From Flavobacterium sp. 140616W15 (GTDB lineage: Bacteria > Bacteroidota > Bacteroidia > Flavobacteriales > Flavobacteriaceae): 64,000 bases of DNA. Under the pieces are notes generated by a model. It had not been told where the DNA came from, made no database searches, and saw nothing but the letters and a program-made list of their open reading frames with translations. Location of the stretch: positions 2,046,001-2,110,000 of the forward strand of contig NZ_CP033068.1 of the NCBI RefSeq assembly GCF_003668995.1, written 5' to 3'. Both the position numbers and the translations under genes were made by a program. Positions 9,247 to 18,546 of the stretch are shown piece by piece; positions within the stretch are counted from its first letter, which is position 1, and every line of letters starts with the position of its first letter.

Positions 9247-9955
9247 ACTTTATCCCTAATAGGTTAAAAAGCTCTTCTTTTTTATTTAAAGCTATTGCAA
9301 TTGACTTACCATTAGTTAGCTCAACTGTATTGCCATTAATGCTTCTCACAGCTTCTAAATTAAGAATAAACGAACGCTGTACTCGAAAGAAATTTGGAAG
9401 ATTAAGAATCTCCTCCATTGCTTTAAGAGTGACCTGTGTTGTAAAGCTTCCAGAAGGGATAATAATTTTGAGATAATCTCCCTGAGCTTCTATATAAAGG
9501 ATTTCATTGAATAAAATTTTCACCAGCTTTCCTTCAGATTTAATAAATATCCTGTCAGTATGAATTTGTTGCTGAAGTGTTGCTATCTGACTTGATGTAA
9601 CTTTATCTTTGGCTCTATTGACAGCCTTTAAAAACCGATCAAATCGAACCGGTTTTACCAAATAATCTGTTACACCAGCTTCAAAACCATCCAAGGCAAA
9701 ATCACGATGCGCTGTAATAAAAATCACTACAGGCGGATACACTAACGAGCGTAACAATTCCATTCCGCTAATTTTAGGCATTTGAATATCACTAAAAACA
9801 ATATCCACCGCATTATTATGTAAGTACGCCAACGCTTCAACTGGATCTTCAAATGAAGCCGACAGCTCTAGATATGGAATTTCTTTCACGAAAGTTTCAA
9901 TAACCACTCTCCCAAGTGGTTCGTCATCTATAACAATGCAAATTAATTTATTCAT
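9245..9955 (-). CDS. LytTR-family response regulator
   Basis: 236 residues. A receiver domain (about 3-118) has DDEP at the N-terminus, the phospho-acceptor Asp56 in FSDIQMPK, and Lys in YLVKPVRF. A C-terminal LytTR DNA-binding domain follows (about 140-236, with YIEAQGDYLKIII and RVQRSFILNLEAV). The start overlaps the stop of the histidine kinase gene by one base (TAATG), so the pair is translationally coupled. In Bacteroidota such pairs often regulate surface or stress functions; the target genes here are unknown. Confidence 0.96.
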   Translation of the reverse strand: MNKLICIVIDDEPLGRVVIETFVKEIPYLELSASFEDPVEALAYLHNNAVDIVFSDIQMPKISGMELLRSLVYPPVVIFITAHRDFALDGFEAGVTDYLVKPVRFDRFLKAVNRAKDKVTSSQIATLQQQIHTDRIFIKSEGKLVKILFNEILYIEAQGDYLKIIIPSGSFTTQVTLKAMEEILNLPNFFRVQRSFILNLEAVRSINGNTVELTNGKSIAIALNKKEELFNLLGIK

Positions 9956-11130
9956 TAGTCTAAATCTATTTTTAAATTGACTTTAAATTTTGTTTCCAAA
10001 TTTTCAATATCCAGTTGGTGTTTGTTAGGATACAATAATTGCAGTCGTTTACGAGCATTTCTAACTCCTATACCGCCAAATTCATTATCTTTTATCCCTT
10101 GCTCTACATCATTTTCAAGTTCAAAATAAAACGTTCTATCCTGAACTTTTATGTTCAAATAAATAAACTGTTCCTTATTTCCTTTAAGCCCGTATTTAAA
10201 TGCATTTTCTATAAATGTGAAAGTCAAAAGTGGCGCTATGTACAATCCTGATAAATCTTCTCCTTGAGGAATATGAAATTGAATATTTTTATTAGCCGAA
10301 TATCTCATTTTCTCCAATTCGAAATAATTTTTTATAAAATCCAATTCCTTTTCCAATGCTACTTTTTCGGTATTCGATTCATAAAGTGTATAACTCATAA
10401 TATCCGAAAGATTTAAAATAACTTCTGGTGTACTGTCGTCTTTTTTTATCGAAAGGCCATACAAATTATTTAATGTATTAAATAGGAAATGTGGATTGAG
10501 CTGTGCTTTCAAAAAGTTTTTTTCAATATTAATGTTTTGAATTTCTAATGCTGCTTTCTGACTCTGAATATTTAAAGTTTTATTATAAAGCTTCGAAATT
10601 TCAAAAAGGATTTTCACAAAAAAGAAAGGAGACAAAATTGAAATAATGATGAAGGCTTGAGAAAACATTCTCTTCATTGAGATTGCTTGCAAAAACGTTT
10701 GACTTGCACTCATTCCTATAGCCCCCTTCAATTCTCCTTTAAGAATTTCGAAACCGAGTGAATGATACAGCAACGAAAAAAAATAAGTTACTGCCATCCA
10801 AACAAAAATAGATATGATAAAAGTAAACAATAATAGAATTACCATTCTGGCTTTACCTCCCGAAAAAATCTTTGGTAGCAATAAATAAAAGAACATATAA
10901 AACACAATCATATTAACAGTTGTCATCCTGATGGTAAGAATAAAAGCATTGAAATATGAAAGTTGATAAGCTAGGACATAACTCAAAATTAGCAATATTG
11001 AAAAACTCAGCCACATAAAGACATGAAGTAGAATCCGATTGCTCTTGGTATAAAATTTATCAAAATTAAATTCAGCTATTTTACTTGCCAAGTAATTTGA
11101 GAAAATCTTTGTGTCTTGCATTAAATACAT
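9955..11130 (-). CDS. LytS/YehU-type sensor histidine kinase
   Basis: 391 residues. The first half holds about four membrane helices (about 30-50, 65-90, 98-122, 160-182). The kinase half begins with LKAQLNPHFLFNTLNNL, in which His214 is the predicted phosphorylation site, and ends with an HATPase segment containing FIENAFKYGLKG (N-box) and GGIGVRNARKRLQLLY (G-box). It has no separate sensor domain, so the signal is probably sensed in or at the membrane. It is the cognate kinase of the overlapping LytTR regulator. Confidence 0.95.
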   Translation of the reverse strand: MYLMQDTKIFSNYLASKIAEFNFDKFYTKSNRILLHVFMWLSFSILLILSYVLAYQLSYFNAFILTIRMTTVNMIVFYMFFYLLLPKIFSGGKARMVILLLFTFIISIFVWMAVTYFFSLLYHSLGFEILKGELKGAIGMSASQTFLQAISMKRMFSQAFIIISILSPFFFVKILFEISKLYNKTLNIQSQKAALEIQNINIEKNFLKAQLNPHFLFNTLNNLYGLSIKKDDSTPEVILNLSDIMSYTLYESNTEKVALEKELDFIKNYFELEKMRYSANKNIQFHIPQGEDLSGLYIAPLLTFTFIENAFKYGLKGNKEQFIYLNIKVQDRTFYFELENDVEQGIKDNEFGGIGVRNARKRLQLLYPNKHQLDIENLETKFKVNLKIDLD

Positions 11131-11177
11131 TTTATATGAAGCAAATTTAAATATAGTTTTAGAAGTTGTTACTTTAA

Positions 11178-11915
11178 TTATAATATTCTGATGATAGCAT
11201 TTATTATATTAATCGTATTGTGACCTAGAATTGGATATATAATATTACCAGAAAATTTTCGCAATACACCAAGACTTAAAGATGAGATTAGGGTTAGGTA
11301 AATTATCGTAATAATATCAATCTTAAATTGATAGTCTTCTGTTATAAATACCCCGTGACCAACACCAAATAAGATGGTAACGATAAAAAATCCCCAGCCA
11401 AATTTAATTCCTTTAACATTCCATTTGGGTAAAAATGCTTTATCCAGAAGCCATAAACTGATTCCTCTAAATACAATTTCTTCTGTTAAACCGGGCATAG
11501 TAGCCTGAAAAGCAAACGTTTCAAAATCAAACGTCCCCCCTTTTGGAAACAAAATTAGCTTGAAAACAACATCAAAAAGTAAAAATCCAAGGAAAAACAA
11601 AATTCCGAATTTCAGTTGTTGTTTTGAATTGCCTTTTGACGTAAATCCAATTTCTTCACGGTCATTTTTACTTACCGAAAAGACAATTCCTAGAGCTAAA
11701 ATTAAACTTAGTATTTTCCCAATCCATGTGAATTTTAATCCAATAAATTCAAGACTGAGATAGCGTTGGCTAAACTGTTGCAAGTAGCAATCTGCTAAAA
11801 AGTAAAGCACAAAAAACAAGAGAAATTTCAGGTTTACTTTCTTAACATTAATAAAAGCAAAAATGAAAAGTGGCAAAATTGTTAAAAGCCAGATAAGTGG
11901 TGTAAGTGATGACAT
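11178..11915 (-). CDS. CPBP-family intramembrane glutamic protease
   Basis: 245 residues, about seven to eight transmembrane helices. The CPBP (Abi/CAAX-protease-like) motifs are all present: motif 1 TEEIVFRGI (paired glutamates followed by Arg), motif 2 GVGHGVF and motif 3 GHNTIN near the C-terminus. Family members cleave membrane substrates or prenylated peptides, but the substrate of this one is unknown. It is encoded just upstream of the LytS/LytTR operon on the same strand (47 bases) and may be co-transcribed with it. Confidence 0.9.
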   Translation of the reverse strand: MSSLTPLIWLLTILPLFIFAFINVKKVNLKFLLFFVLYFLADCYLQQFSQRYLSLEFIGLKFTWIGKILSLILALGIVFSVSKNDREEIGFTSKGNSKQQLKFGILFFLGFLLFDVVFKLILFPKGGTFDFETFAFQATMPGLTEEIVFRGISLWLLDKAFLPKWNVKGIKFGWGFFIVTILFGVGHGVFITEDYQFKIDIITIIYLTLISSLSLGVLRKFSGNIIYPILGHNTINIINAIIRIL

Positions 11916-12056
11916 ATGTTATATTTTTTAATCAAAAGTAATAGCACAATACCTAGATTAAAAAACCTACCGACGAAAGCCCTCCTGCCACCGATGAAAA
12001 ATAGTTGCTAGTCGATGAGTAATTTTGAAAAACTAAATGCTTCCTAATTTAATAAA

Positions 12057-12848
12057 TTATAAATTTTTCAAATCATCAACTGTATAAAACTTAAGATTAT
12101 TATCTATTGCATATTTACATAACTCTTCTAAAGCTGCCAGTGGTGTTTCTAGCTTTTCATCTGCTTTGTCTACTGTTTTATGACCATAGAAAACAACAAT
12201 TTTATTATGCTTTTTGGCATAATCCATTAGGGTTTTATAATAATCAACATTAAACTGTTTATAATCATCATCGATTCCTAAACCGTAAATAACTCTATTT
12301 CCTTCGTAGTAGCAATACTGTGATTCGGGTGGAAGCATTCCGTAGGTTGTACCTCTTATAATATCAAAATATTTCAATAATTCCTTATCTAAAGTAGCAT
12401 CACGGGCTCCATCAGGATAAGCGAATGAACGGATGTTAAATCCATCTTTATCCATAATTTCTTTAAGAGGTATTATCTCATTATCGATATATTTATTAAT
12501 TCCATATGCAGCAGAATATTTAAGTGCATTCTCATGATTATAACCATGTGCAGCGATATCATGTCCCATATGTTGTAAGTAGTGCAGTTTTTTCTTTTGC
12601 TGGGTTGTCAAAGAATCATATTTACACACAAAAAAAGTTGCCTTCCATCCTAGATGACGCAATCTTTTTTCGGCATTATACCAATCTTCCACATAATTAT
12701 CATCAAACGATAATAGTATTCCTGGCTGATATTCTTTTGCTTTAGACACAACAGATTTAGATTTTTCTTCTTCAGAATAAATACGTGCAGTAATAAATAA
12801 AACACCTACAGTAAAAAGCCCAATAAGAGTATATGTAATTTTATTCAT
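12057..12848 (-). CDS. Polysaccharide deacetylase family protein (NodB homology, membrane-anchored)
   Basis: 263 residues. An N-terminal hydrophobic segment (about 5-22) without a Cys acts as an anchor or uncleaved signal. The NodB-fold motifs are clear: SFDDNYVEDW (motif 1, catalytic and metal Asp pair at about 48-49), AAHGYNH (motif 2, HxxxH metal ligands), and FAYPDGARD (motif 3). The family removes acetyl groups from chitin, peptidoglycan or N-acetylated polysaccharides using a divalent metal. It stands alone between a minus-strand protease gene and a + strand gene, so the substrate cannot be inferred from neighbours. Confidence 0.9.
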   Translation of the reverse strand: MNKITYTLIGLFTVGVLFITARIYSEEEKSKSVVSKAKEYQPGILLSFDDNYVEDWYNAEKRLRHLGWKATFFVCKYDSLTTQQKKKLHYLQHMGHDIAAHGYNHENALKYSAAYGINKYIDNEIIPLKEIMDKDGFNIRSFAYPDGARDATLDKELLKYFDIIRGTTYGMLPPESQYCYYEGNRVIYGLGIDDDYKQFNVDYYKTLMDYAKKHNKIVVFYGHKTVDKADEKLETPLAALEELCKYAIDNNLKFYTVDDLKNL

Positions 12849-13047
12849 AAGAGAGATTTTGCTATCTAAATTTAGTTATTATTTTATAAAACGAATACCA
12901 ACAATCAATTATAAATAAAATTATTATTACGATAAACTACTTTACCCAAACATTATGATTCTGGTATAGTTATATTATTACATCTATAGATTAAAACTTA
13001 AAATAAAAAACTACTTTAGAGGCGATAGAATAAGACTTCTTTCTGTT

Positions 13048-13055
13048 TAAATTTG
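13048..13055 (+). promoter_or_regulatory. Candidate -7 promoter element
   Basis: TAAATTTG matches the Bacteroidota -7 consensus TAnnTTTG and lies 18 bases before the ATG at 13074. A good -33 TTTG is not seen at the ideal distance. Confidence 0.4.
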
Positions 13056-13073
13056 CAACTCAATAATTACTTC

Positions 13074-14068
13074 ATGGATTCTTTTACTCAGATTGTGCTA
13101 GGAATTGCAACTGCCGAATTATGCGCAGGTGATAAACTGCAACGTAGAACTATTTTATATGGGGCTATTCTAGGCACTATCCCAGATCTCGATGTTGTTA
13201 TTGGACAATTTTTAAATCCTGTTGATGGTGTAGCAATACATCGGGGACTAAGTCATTCCTTATTATTTTTCGGATTACTTTCGCCTATCTTAGGTTGGCT
13301 TATTGCCAAAATAGAACGAGGGAAAATTAATTTCCGAACTGCCTCTCTGATGGTGTTTTGGTGCTTGTTTACCCATGTATTACTAGATATGTTTACTTCT
13401 TGGGGAACGCAAATTTTCTGGCCTCTTCCTGATCGTATTGCCCTGAAAACTATTTTTGTAATTGATCCTCTATATACACTTCCGCTACTTATTTGTTTGA
13501 TTTTAGCTTGGCGAAAACCTACTTCCGCTTTGAGGAAAAAATATGTTTTACGAGGTATATACCTCAGTTCGTTTTATCTATTGCTAACTTGTGTACTAAA
13601 ACTTTATGCATTACAACAATTCAAAAATGCACTACAAGAACAACATATAACCTATGATGATCTCATCGTAAAACCAACTGCATTTAATTGTATTTTATGG
13701 AATGCCAATGTAGCGACTAAAGATGCCTATTTATTGGGCGATTATTCACTTTTGATAGCCAGCCAATTACTTTTGAAAGCTATAAAAAAAACAATAATCT
13801 TTCACAACAACTTAGTGGAAACTCTAATTTTGAAACCTTGAAAAAGGTAAGTGAAGGATGGTATATTGTAACTAAAAAAGATAATGAGTATCACTTTAAT
13901 GATTTGCGTTTTGGTTTACTTACTAAAGATCCTAAACAGCCCCAATTTGCTTTTAGTTATGTTTTTAAAGATGAAAATGGAAAACTAAAAGCGCAAGAAG
14001 TTCCTAAAGAAAAACGTGATGGAAAAGCCTTAATGAAAGGAATATTAAATCGAATTAAAGGGAATTAA
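13074..14068 (+). pseudogene. YdjM-like membrane-bound metal-dependent hydrolase, single-base frameshift
   Basis: Two overlapping frames encode one protein of about 330 residues. The first (from the ATG at 13074) carries the LexA-binding/YdjM family signature: GTIPDLDVV, IHRGLSHSLLF and CLFTHVLLDMFTSWGTQIF, plus four or so membrane helices. The frame is lost at a run of four T at 13750-13753. One extra T would give DYSLFDSQPITFESYKKN and continue in the second frame to NRIKGN at 14068. The family is annotated as inner-membrane metal-dependent hydrolase, but no reaction is established. The missing base in a homopolymer is more likely a sequencing indel than decay, because both sides remain well conserved. 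Confidence 0.85.
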
Positions 14069-14102
14069 ATTTTACTTTTTCTACCTGATATACCAATTTT
14101 TC

Positions 14103-14158
14103 ACGCAAAGTCACAAAAGAAATTGTGTATAAACTTTGTTGCTTGGTGACTTTGCGTA
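14103..14158. repeat. Inverted repeat (12-bp arms)
   Basis: ACGCAAAGTCAC at 14103-14114 and GTGACTTTGCGT at 14147-14158 form a perfect inverted repeat 35 bases after the YdjM-like stop. It may act as a terminator hairpin; the sequence resembles the CGCAAAGT-type repeats near 59.9 kb. Confidence 0.6.
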
Positions 14159-14348
14159 ATAAATTTATTCGGTACAGTATTAAAAGTTTTTTTCTTGATT
14201 TAATGACATTCTCCGGACACTTCTGAATCTGGGCTGTGTATCAAATTAATCACACCCATACACTACTTTACATACTTACTACAAAGCAGTTTATGTAATT
14301 ATACATCGTATAAATATTATTTGTATTTTAGTAGTTCAAAACTACTAT

Positions 14349-15566
14349 ATGACCAAAAACTTCCTTTACTCCGTTTTGTTCAGTTGCTTTTTTTCTTTTT
14401 GCACTTTTGCACAAGGGCAATCTCTAAACTGGATAAATTCTCATGCAATACCCATTACTAACAATGAGAATGATAATAAAATCTTTTATTCGCGGTTAAC
14501 TAATCTACTTAAGGATAACAAAATTTGTGGATTGGGTGAAGCTTCTCATGGCACTCATGAATTCTATACTGAAAAGAATCACATTATTAAATACCTAGTT
14601 ACAAATTCCCAATATAAAACGATTGGTTTCGAGTTTGGATATTCGGCAATGGCACCAATTAATACGTATTTACTAACTGGAAAAGGAGATTTAAAACAAC
14701 TCATGAAACCGTTACGCTTATTTAATACAAGCGAAATATATGATTTGTTTGAATGGGTAAAAACATATAATGCCTCCAAACCTCTGAAAGATAAAGTTAC
14801 TCTTTTTGGTTTTGATACTAATTATATTAAATCGGATGTTGACGCTTCTGCCAACTTTTGTTCCGCTTATTTAATTAAAAATGTTTCTCATTATACTAAT
14901 GGGCAAGCAGCGATACCAGTTTTAAAAAAGATAGCTACTCCCGATTTTCCTATATATGAATTATCTGATGAAGAAACAGAAATTATCTCTAAATTAAATG
15001 CTGAAGTAAAATTGAAAGGAACGGCAACTATTAAAGATCATAACGAATTTAAAAAATATGTATCTCTTTTATATCAAAGCACGTTAGTATCTAATCCTTT
15101 GGCTAGAGATAAATTTATGTCCGAAAATCTTATCGACTTTCAGCAAGAAAATAAAAATAAAACGATCATTTGGGGACATAATATCCATTTTGCAAAAGAT
15201 ACTAATATGCCTAAAGCCGAGGGAATGGGATATCATTTAAAGCAAAAATATGGCAATGAATATTATGCAATTGGTTTCGATACTTATAAAGGAAATGTTA
15301 CTGTATTAGAAGGTAATAATTATGTACAACAAAGCTTTGAAGCATTACCAAAATCATATTCGGCGTTGTTTGCTGAAGCTAAGTTCCCTAATTTTTTTAT
15401 ATCCTTCGATTCTTCTGAAGAAAGTCCTTTCTACAATGCCAACGGAAATATAACCAATATTTATTCAAGTTGGACCAACGCGATAGCGTTACCAATGAAG
15501 CCCGGTATTGATTTTGACGCTTTGATTTTTATAAGAGAAACAACTCCTTCAATTATATTGAAATAA
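14349..15566 (+). CDS. Erythromycin esterase family protein
   Basis: 405 residues with a Sec signal peptide (about 1-23, FCTFAQ). The family signature GEASHGTHEFYTEKNHIIKYL (about 62-82) carries the conserved Glu/His pairs, and GFEFGYSA follows at about 95. GHNIHFAKDT (about 277) is the other conserved His region. Ere-type enzymes hydrolyse macrolide lactones, but most environmental members of the family, including exported ones in Bacteroidota, have no shown activity on antibiotics. Resistance should not be assumed from the family name. It is monocistronic. Confidence 0.88.
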   Translation: MTKNFLYSVLFSCFFSFCTFAQGQSLNWINSHAIPITNNENDNKIFYSRLTNLLKDNKICGLGEASHGTHEFYTEKNHIIKYLVTNSQYKTIGFEFGYSAMAPINTYLLTGKGDLKQLMKPLRLFNTSEIYDLFEWVKTYNASKPLKDKVTLFGFDTNYIKSDVDASANFCSAYLIKNVSHYTNGQAAIPVLKKIATPDFPIYELSDEETEIISKLNAEVKLKGTATIKDHNEFKKYVSLLYQSTLVSNPLARDKFMSENLIDFQQENKNKTIIWGHNIHFAKDTNMPKAEGMGYHLKQKYGNEYYAIGFDTYKGNVTVLEGNNYVQQSFEALPKSYSALFAEAKFPNFFISFDSSEESPFYNANGNITNIYSSWTNAIALPMKPGIDFDALIFIRETTPSIILK

Positions 15567-15887
15567 ATATAAACTTAACCATTGATCTTTTTTTTAAGCG
15601 TATAGAGATATAGTCTAATAAAGCCTGAAAATACGTTTCACTTAAAATAAATCACATAAGGCTATGCGAAAAAACTTTTTTTTATTGAATCGCCTTTAGT
15701 TATAAATTCTATTCCAATAGCTCAAATCCATATCTCTATGTGTTAAATGTTATTTTTATAACCCGAGCGAAGCGAATTGACGAAGTAATCACATCTAACA
15801 GATTAAACTTATTTTCATCTAATAAAAAATGCTCGAATATACAACTGATGTACATTCAAGCATTTTTATTTATACTTACTTTTTTAT
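15567..15887. other. Intergenic region between convergent genes
   Basis: 321 bases between the Ere-family gene (+) and the glycosyltransferase gene (-). Apart from the hairpin at 15825-15867 I see no feature. Confidence 0.5.
15825..15867 (-). terminator. Rho-independent terminator of the glycosyltransferase gene
   Basis: On the minus strand AAAAATGCTTGAATGTACA folds with TGTATATTCGAGCATTTTTT, a long stem with two mismatches that ends in T residues. It starts 21 bases beyond the stop of the glycosyltransferase. Confidence 0.75.
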
Positions 15888-17345
15888 CTATTTTCCTTGA
15901 GCCAAACCACGTGTTAACCAACCACTTTTATTTGCTGTAAGGATAGCATAAGGTGTTATCCAAAATAATCCAAAAGTGAAAAGAATACTATATGAATACG
16001 CCCAAAATGACTCTGATATATTATGTCTTTTAGCATAAAATAAAGCTGAAAAACTGGATACAATCATGATGCTTAAAAGTGTAGAACCAAAAAACAATAT
16101 TGGATGTACTGCTATAAAGAAAAACATAAATAAGACAAATGGAAGTGCCATAACAATCTTTAATGATTGATCTAAAAATAACAGTCTTGTACCAAATTTA
16201 GATCCTTTTCTAAAATCTTTAAAAACATATTTTGCCATCATTAAACTCTCACGTACATTACTTCTCCCCCATCTGATAAACATTTTATACAATCCTGTAT
16301 ATTCTTCAGGTACATTAGTTAATACGTATGAGTTTCTTTGAAACAATACTTGACGTCCTTGTTTTAAAATCATATTCGTCATTGCACGGTCTTCACCAAT
16401 ATCAGAAGGTTGTCCCATAAAAGTTTGGTTAATCCATTCTGGAAGGCACTCATAAACTGCCTCACTACGATAAGCGGCTAAAGCTCCCGGAGTACATAAC
16501 ACTGAACCTAAAACACTTTCGGCAGAACGAGCAAATTCAAAACTCATTACAAAACTCACATTAAGCATTTTTGGAAGTATCGCTTTTTTGTTATTTAAAA
16601 CGAGAACATTTCCTGCTACAGCTCCACAATTTTTATTTATAACAAACGGACTAACCAAATTTCTCATTGTGTCTTTTTTCACAACTGAATCACTATCTAC
16701 AGTTACAAAAATTTCTCCCGTTCCTAATTCAAATCCACGGTAAAGTGCATGACGTTTTCCTTTGTTTTTAGGTTGCTGATAAATTGACAATCTATCTCCT
16801 AATTTTACTTTTGCTTGTTGCATCCAGTACCAAGTATCATCTTTACTTCCATCATCAATAGCAAGTATTTGCATTTTTTGCTCCGGAAAATCACTTTCTG
16901 CTAAACTTATTAAAGTATCTAAAACCAACTTCCCTTCATTATAAGCTGGAACAATTATCGTACAAGTTGGTAATAACTCATCGCTAACTGATTCGATAGG
17001 CTTGTAACGAAAATAAAGGAATAAATTATATAGAAAAACTCCTGTCTTAAATATAAAAAAGACTGTAGCTATTACCAGAAAAGGATACCCCCATGTTGAG
17101 TTTATTCTTTCTATTTGAAATTGATCAAAGTCTGCTTGGTATTTATAAACTAAAAATGCCCCAGTTAACATTAATATAAAACTGCTTATAAGTACAATAA
17201 AACCTAATGGACTTGAGTTTAATTTTAATGCTTTCTTTAAAGATTTACTGTTAATACTAAAAAAAGAACTTGCTAAAGAGTGTTCACTATCATTTGTACC
17301 GCTGTTTGTAGCGTATAGTTGTTTTGAGATTGTTTCAGTTTTCAT
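15888..17345 (-). CDS. Processive family-2 glycosyltransferase (hyaluronan/PgaC/NodC type)
   Basis: 485 residues. Two N-terminal transmembrane helices (about 48-70, 88-112) precede a GT2 catalytic domain (about 125-350) and three to four C-terminal helices (about 385-475). Catalytic motifs: IVPAYNEG, AIDDGSKDDTW (UDP-sugar binding), VDSDS (DxD metal site), GEDRAMTNMIL (catalytic base Asp) and IRWGRSN (the RW processivity motif). Such enzymes polymerise and extrude beta-linked N-acetylhexosamine or glucose polymers. There are no adjacent export or modification genes; a NodB-type deacetylase at 12.1 kb is 3 kb away with unrelated genes between. The exact polymer is unknown. Confidence 0.9.
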   Translation of the reverse strand: MKTETISKQLYATNSGTNDSEHSLASSFFSINSKSLKKALKLNSSPLGFIVLISSFILMLTGAFLVYKYQADFDQFQIERINSTWGYPFLVIATVFFIFKTGVFLYNLFLYFRYKPIESVSDELLPTCTIIVPAYNEGKLVLDTLISLAESDFPEQKMQILAIDDGSKDDTWYWMQQAKVKLGDRLSIYQQPKNKGKRHALYRGFELGTGEIFVTVDSDSVVKKDTMRNLVSPFVINKNCGAVAGNVLVLNNKKAILPKMLNVSFVMSFEFARSAESVLGSVLCTPGALAAYRSEAVYECLPEWINQTFMGQPSDIGEDRAMTNMILKQGRQVLFQRNSYVLTNVPEEYTGLYKMFIRWGRSNVRESLMMAKYVFKDFRKGSKFGTRLLFLDQSLKIVMALPFVLFMFFFIAVHPILFFGSTLLSIMIVSSFSALFYAKRHNISESFWAYSYSILFTFGLFWITPYAILTANKSGWLTRGLAQGK

Positions 17346-17760
17346 GCTTGTATTCTTGTATTACTTTCGATTTCTATTTTACGGCTCTTATTAAAATGCC
17401 CTTTCTTTTTTCATTCATTTTGTCGTAAATAATGAGATACAACGATCAAAATAAAGTGTGTAAAAGTTTAGACAAATCATAATTAGCAAGCCTTGTGCCA
17501 TTTTCATTTTTAATAGAAAATGAGGCAATTACGATAGTAATTTCAAATTTAAAGTGTGTATCCGTTACCCAAATTGTGTAAAAATTACACACATTGTATC
17601 TTTATACAAAACAATTAGAGTCTGTACAAAACACACGAAAACTTGTCTTTCTGAGGAACAAAGAACCACATCTGGTAGCTCGACAATTTAGGAATACATT
17701 GTGTTAGCATCTTGCGGAAATTCTTCTTTCATCAGAAATCACAAGATTGTGCAAAAAAAA
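17346..17760. other. Intergenic region with repeat remnants
   Basis: 415 bases upstream of the glycosyltransferase gene. It contains a palindrome TGTGTAA-AAA-TTACACA at 17575-17591, two more GTGTGTA copies near 17454 and 17553, and at about 17642-17752 an imperfect inverted repeat (TTGTCTTTCTGAGGAAC on the left, TTTCATCAGAAATCACAA on the right) that resembles a decayed copy of the repeat at 57301-57400. No gene is seen. Confidence 0.5.
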
Positions 17761-18255
17761 TTATTTATCAGTAGTTAATTCTTTAATCAGTTCTTCTAAT
17801 TTGTTTCCATGAATATTCTTGGCAAGAATAATTCCGTTTTTATCAATTAGCGCATTAAAAGGAATAGATTGAATTTTATAATCTAACACAGCTGGAGAAT
17901 CCCATAATTTTAAGTCACTTACTTGAATCCAAGGCTGTTTTAATTTTGCTATAGCTCCTAACCAAGCCGTTTTTTTAGAATCTAAAGAAACTCCATAAAT
18001 CCTAAATTTGTTAGGATACTTTTGATACAATTTTAATAATTCGGGTTGCTCTTTAACACAAGGACCACACCATGATGCCCAAAAATCGACTAATACCAAT
18101 GAGCCTCTCAACGAAGAAAGAGATATTACATTGCCTTTTGCATCTGGAAGATCAATATCTGGAATTATATCTCCTATTTCAAGGCCTTCGGTTTGTGCAT
18201 TAGAACTAGTATATGAGCAGATTAAAAATGCAAGCGTAAAAAATAAGTTTTTCAT
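17761..18255 (-). CDS. TlpA/ResA-like thiol-disulfide oxidoreductase
   Basis: 164 residues. A Sec signal peptide (about 1-20, TSSNAQ) precedes a periplasmic thioredoxin fold with the active site DFWASWCGPCVKEQPEL (CGPC) at about residue 60 and the cis-Pro region YKIQSIPFNALID. Family members reduce cytochrome c apoproteins or other periplasmic disulfides. The gene is alone on its strand, transcribed away from the ROK regulator of the sialic-acid locus, and nothing links it to that pathway. Confidence 0.92.
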   Translation of the reverse strand: MKNLFFTLAFLICSYTSSNAQTEGLEIGDIIPDIDLPDAKGNVISLSSLRGSLVLVDFWASWCGPCVKEQPELLKLYQKYPNKFRIYGVSLDSKKTAWLGAIAKLKQPWIQVSDLKLWDSPAVLDYKIQSIPFNALIDKNGIILAKNIHGNKLEELIKELTTDK

Positions 18256-18546
18256 AGGTAGGCGTTAATTTACAAGTATTTGGGATGCTTCGTTATATTA
18301 TAAAATAAATTATTATTAATATCTCTTTACTTCTTGTGGCGAATTTAGAACTATTTTTTACTAATAGAAATTGTTTTTACCTAAACAAAGTAGTTTTTAT
18401 ATTCATTAACCCAACGCTATTAATACCGTTTATTTAAAATATAACTCCAAATAAAAAAATATTTTAATATTGAAAATCAAATTCTCATCATTGTTTAAAA
18501 ATTACATTAAGTTTGTAATACATCTCTGAATATAAATAGCACTACG

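Noticed and set aside
11916..12056. Small RNA or leader in the spacer before the deacetylase gene end
   Set aside because: Only weak, short pairing was seen and no promoter or terminator pair supports a transcript.
14349..15566. Macrolide-resistance call for the erythromycin-esterase-family protein
   Set aside because: The family signature is present, but most such environmental proteins have no shown antibiotic activity and there is no resistance context.
15888..17345. Glycosyltransferase plus the deacetylase at 12.1 kb as a PGA/chitooligosaccharide synthesis operon
   Set aside because: The genes are 3 kb apart with unrelated genes on both strands between them and no export partner.
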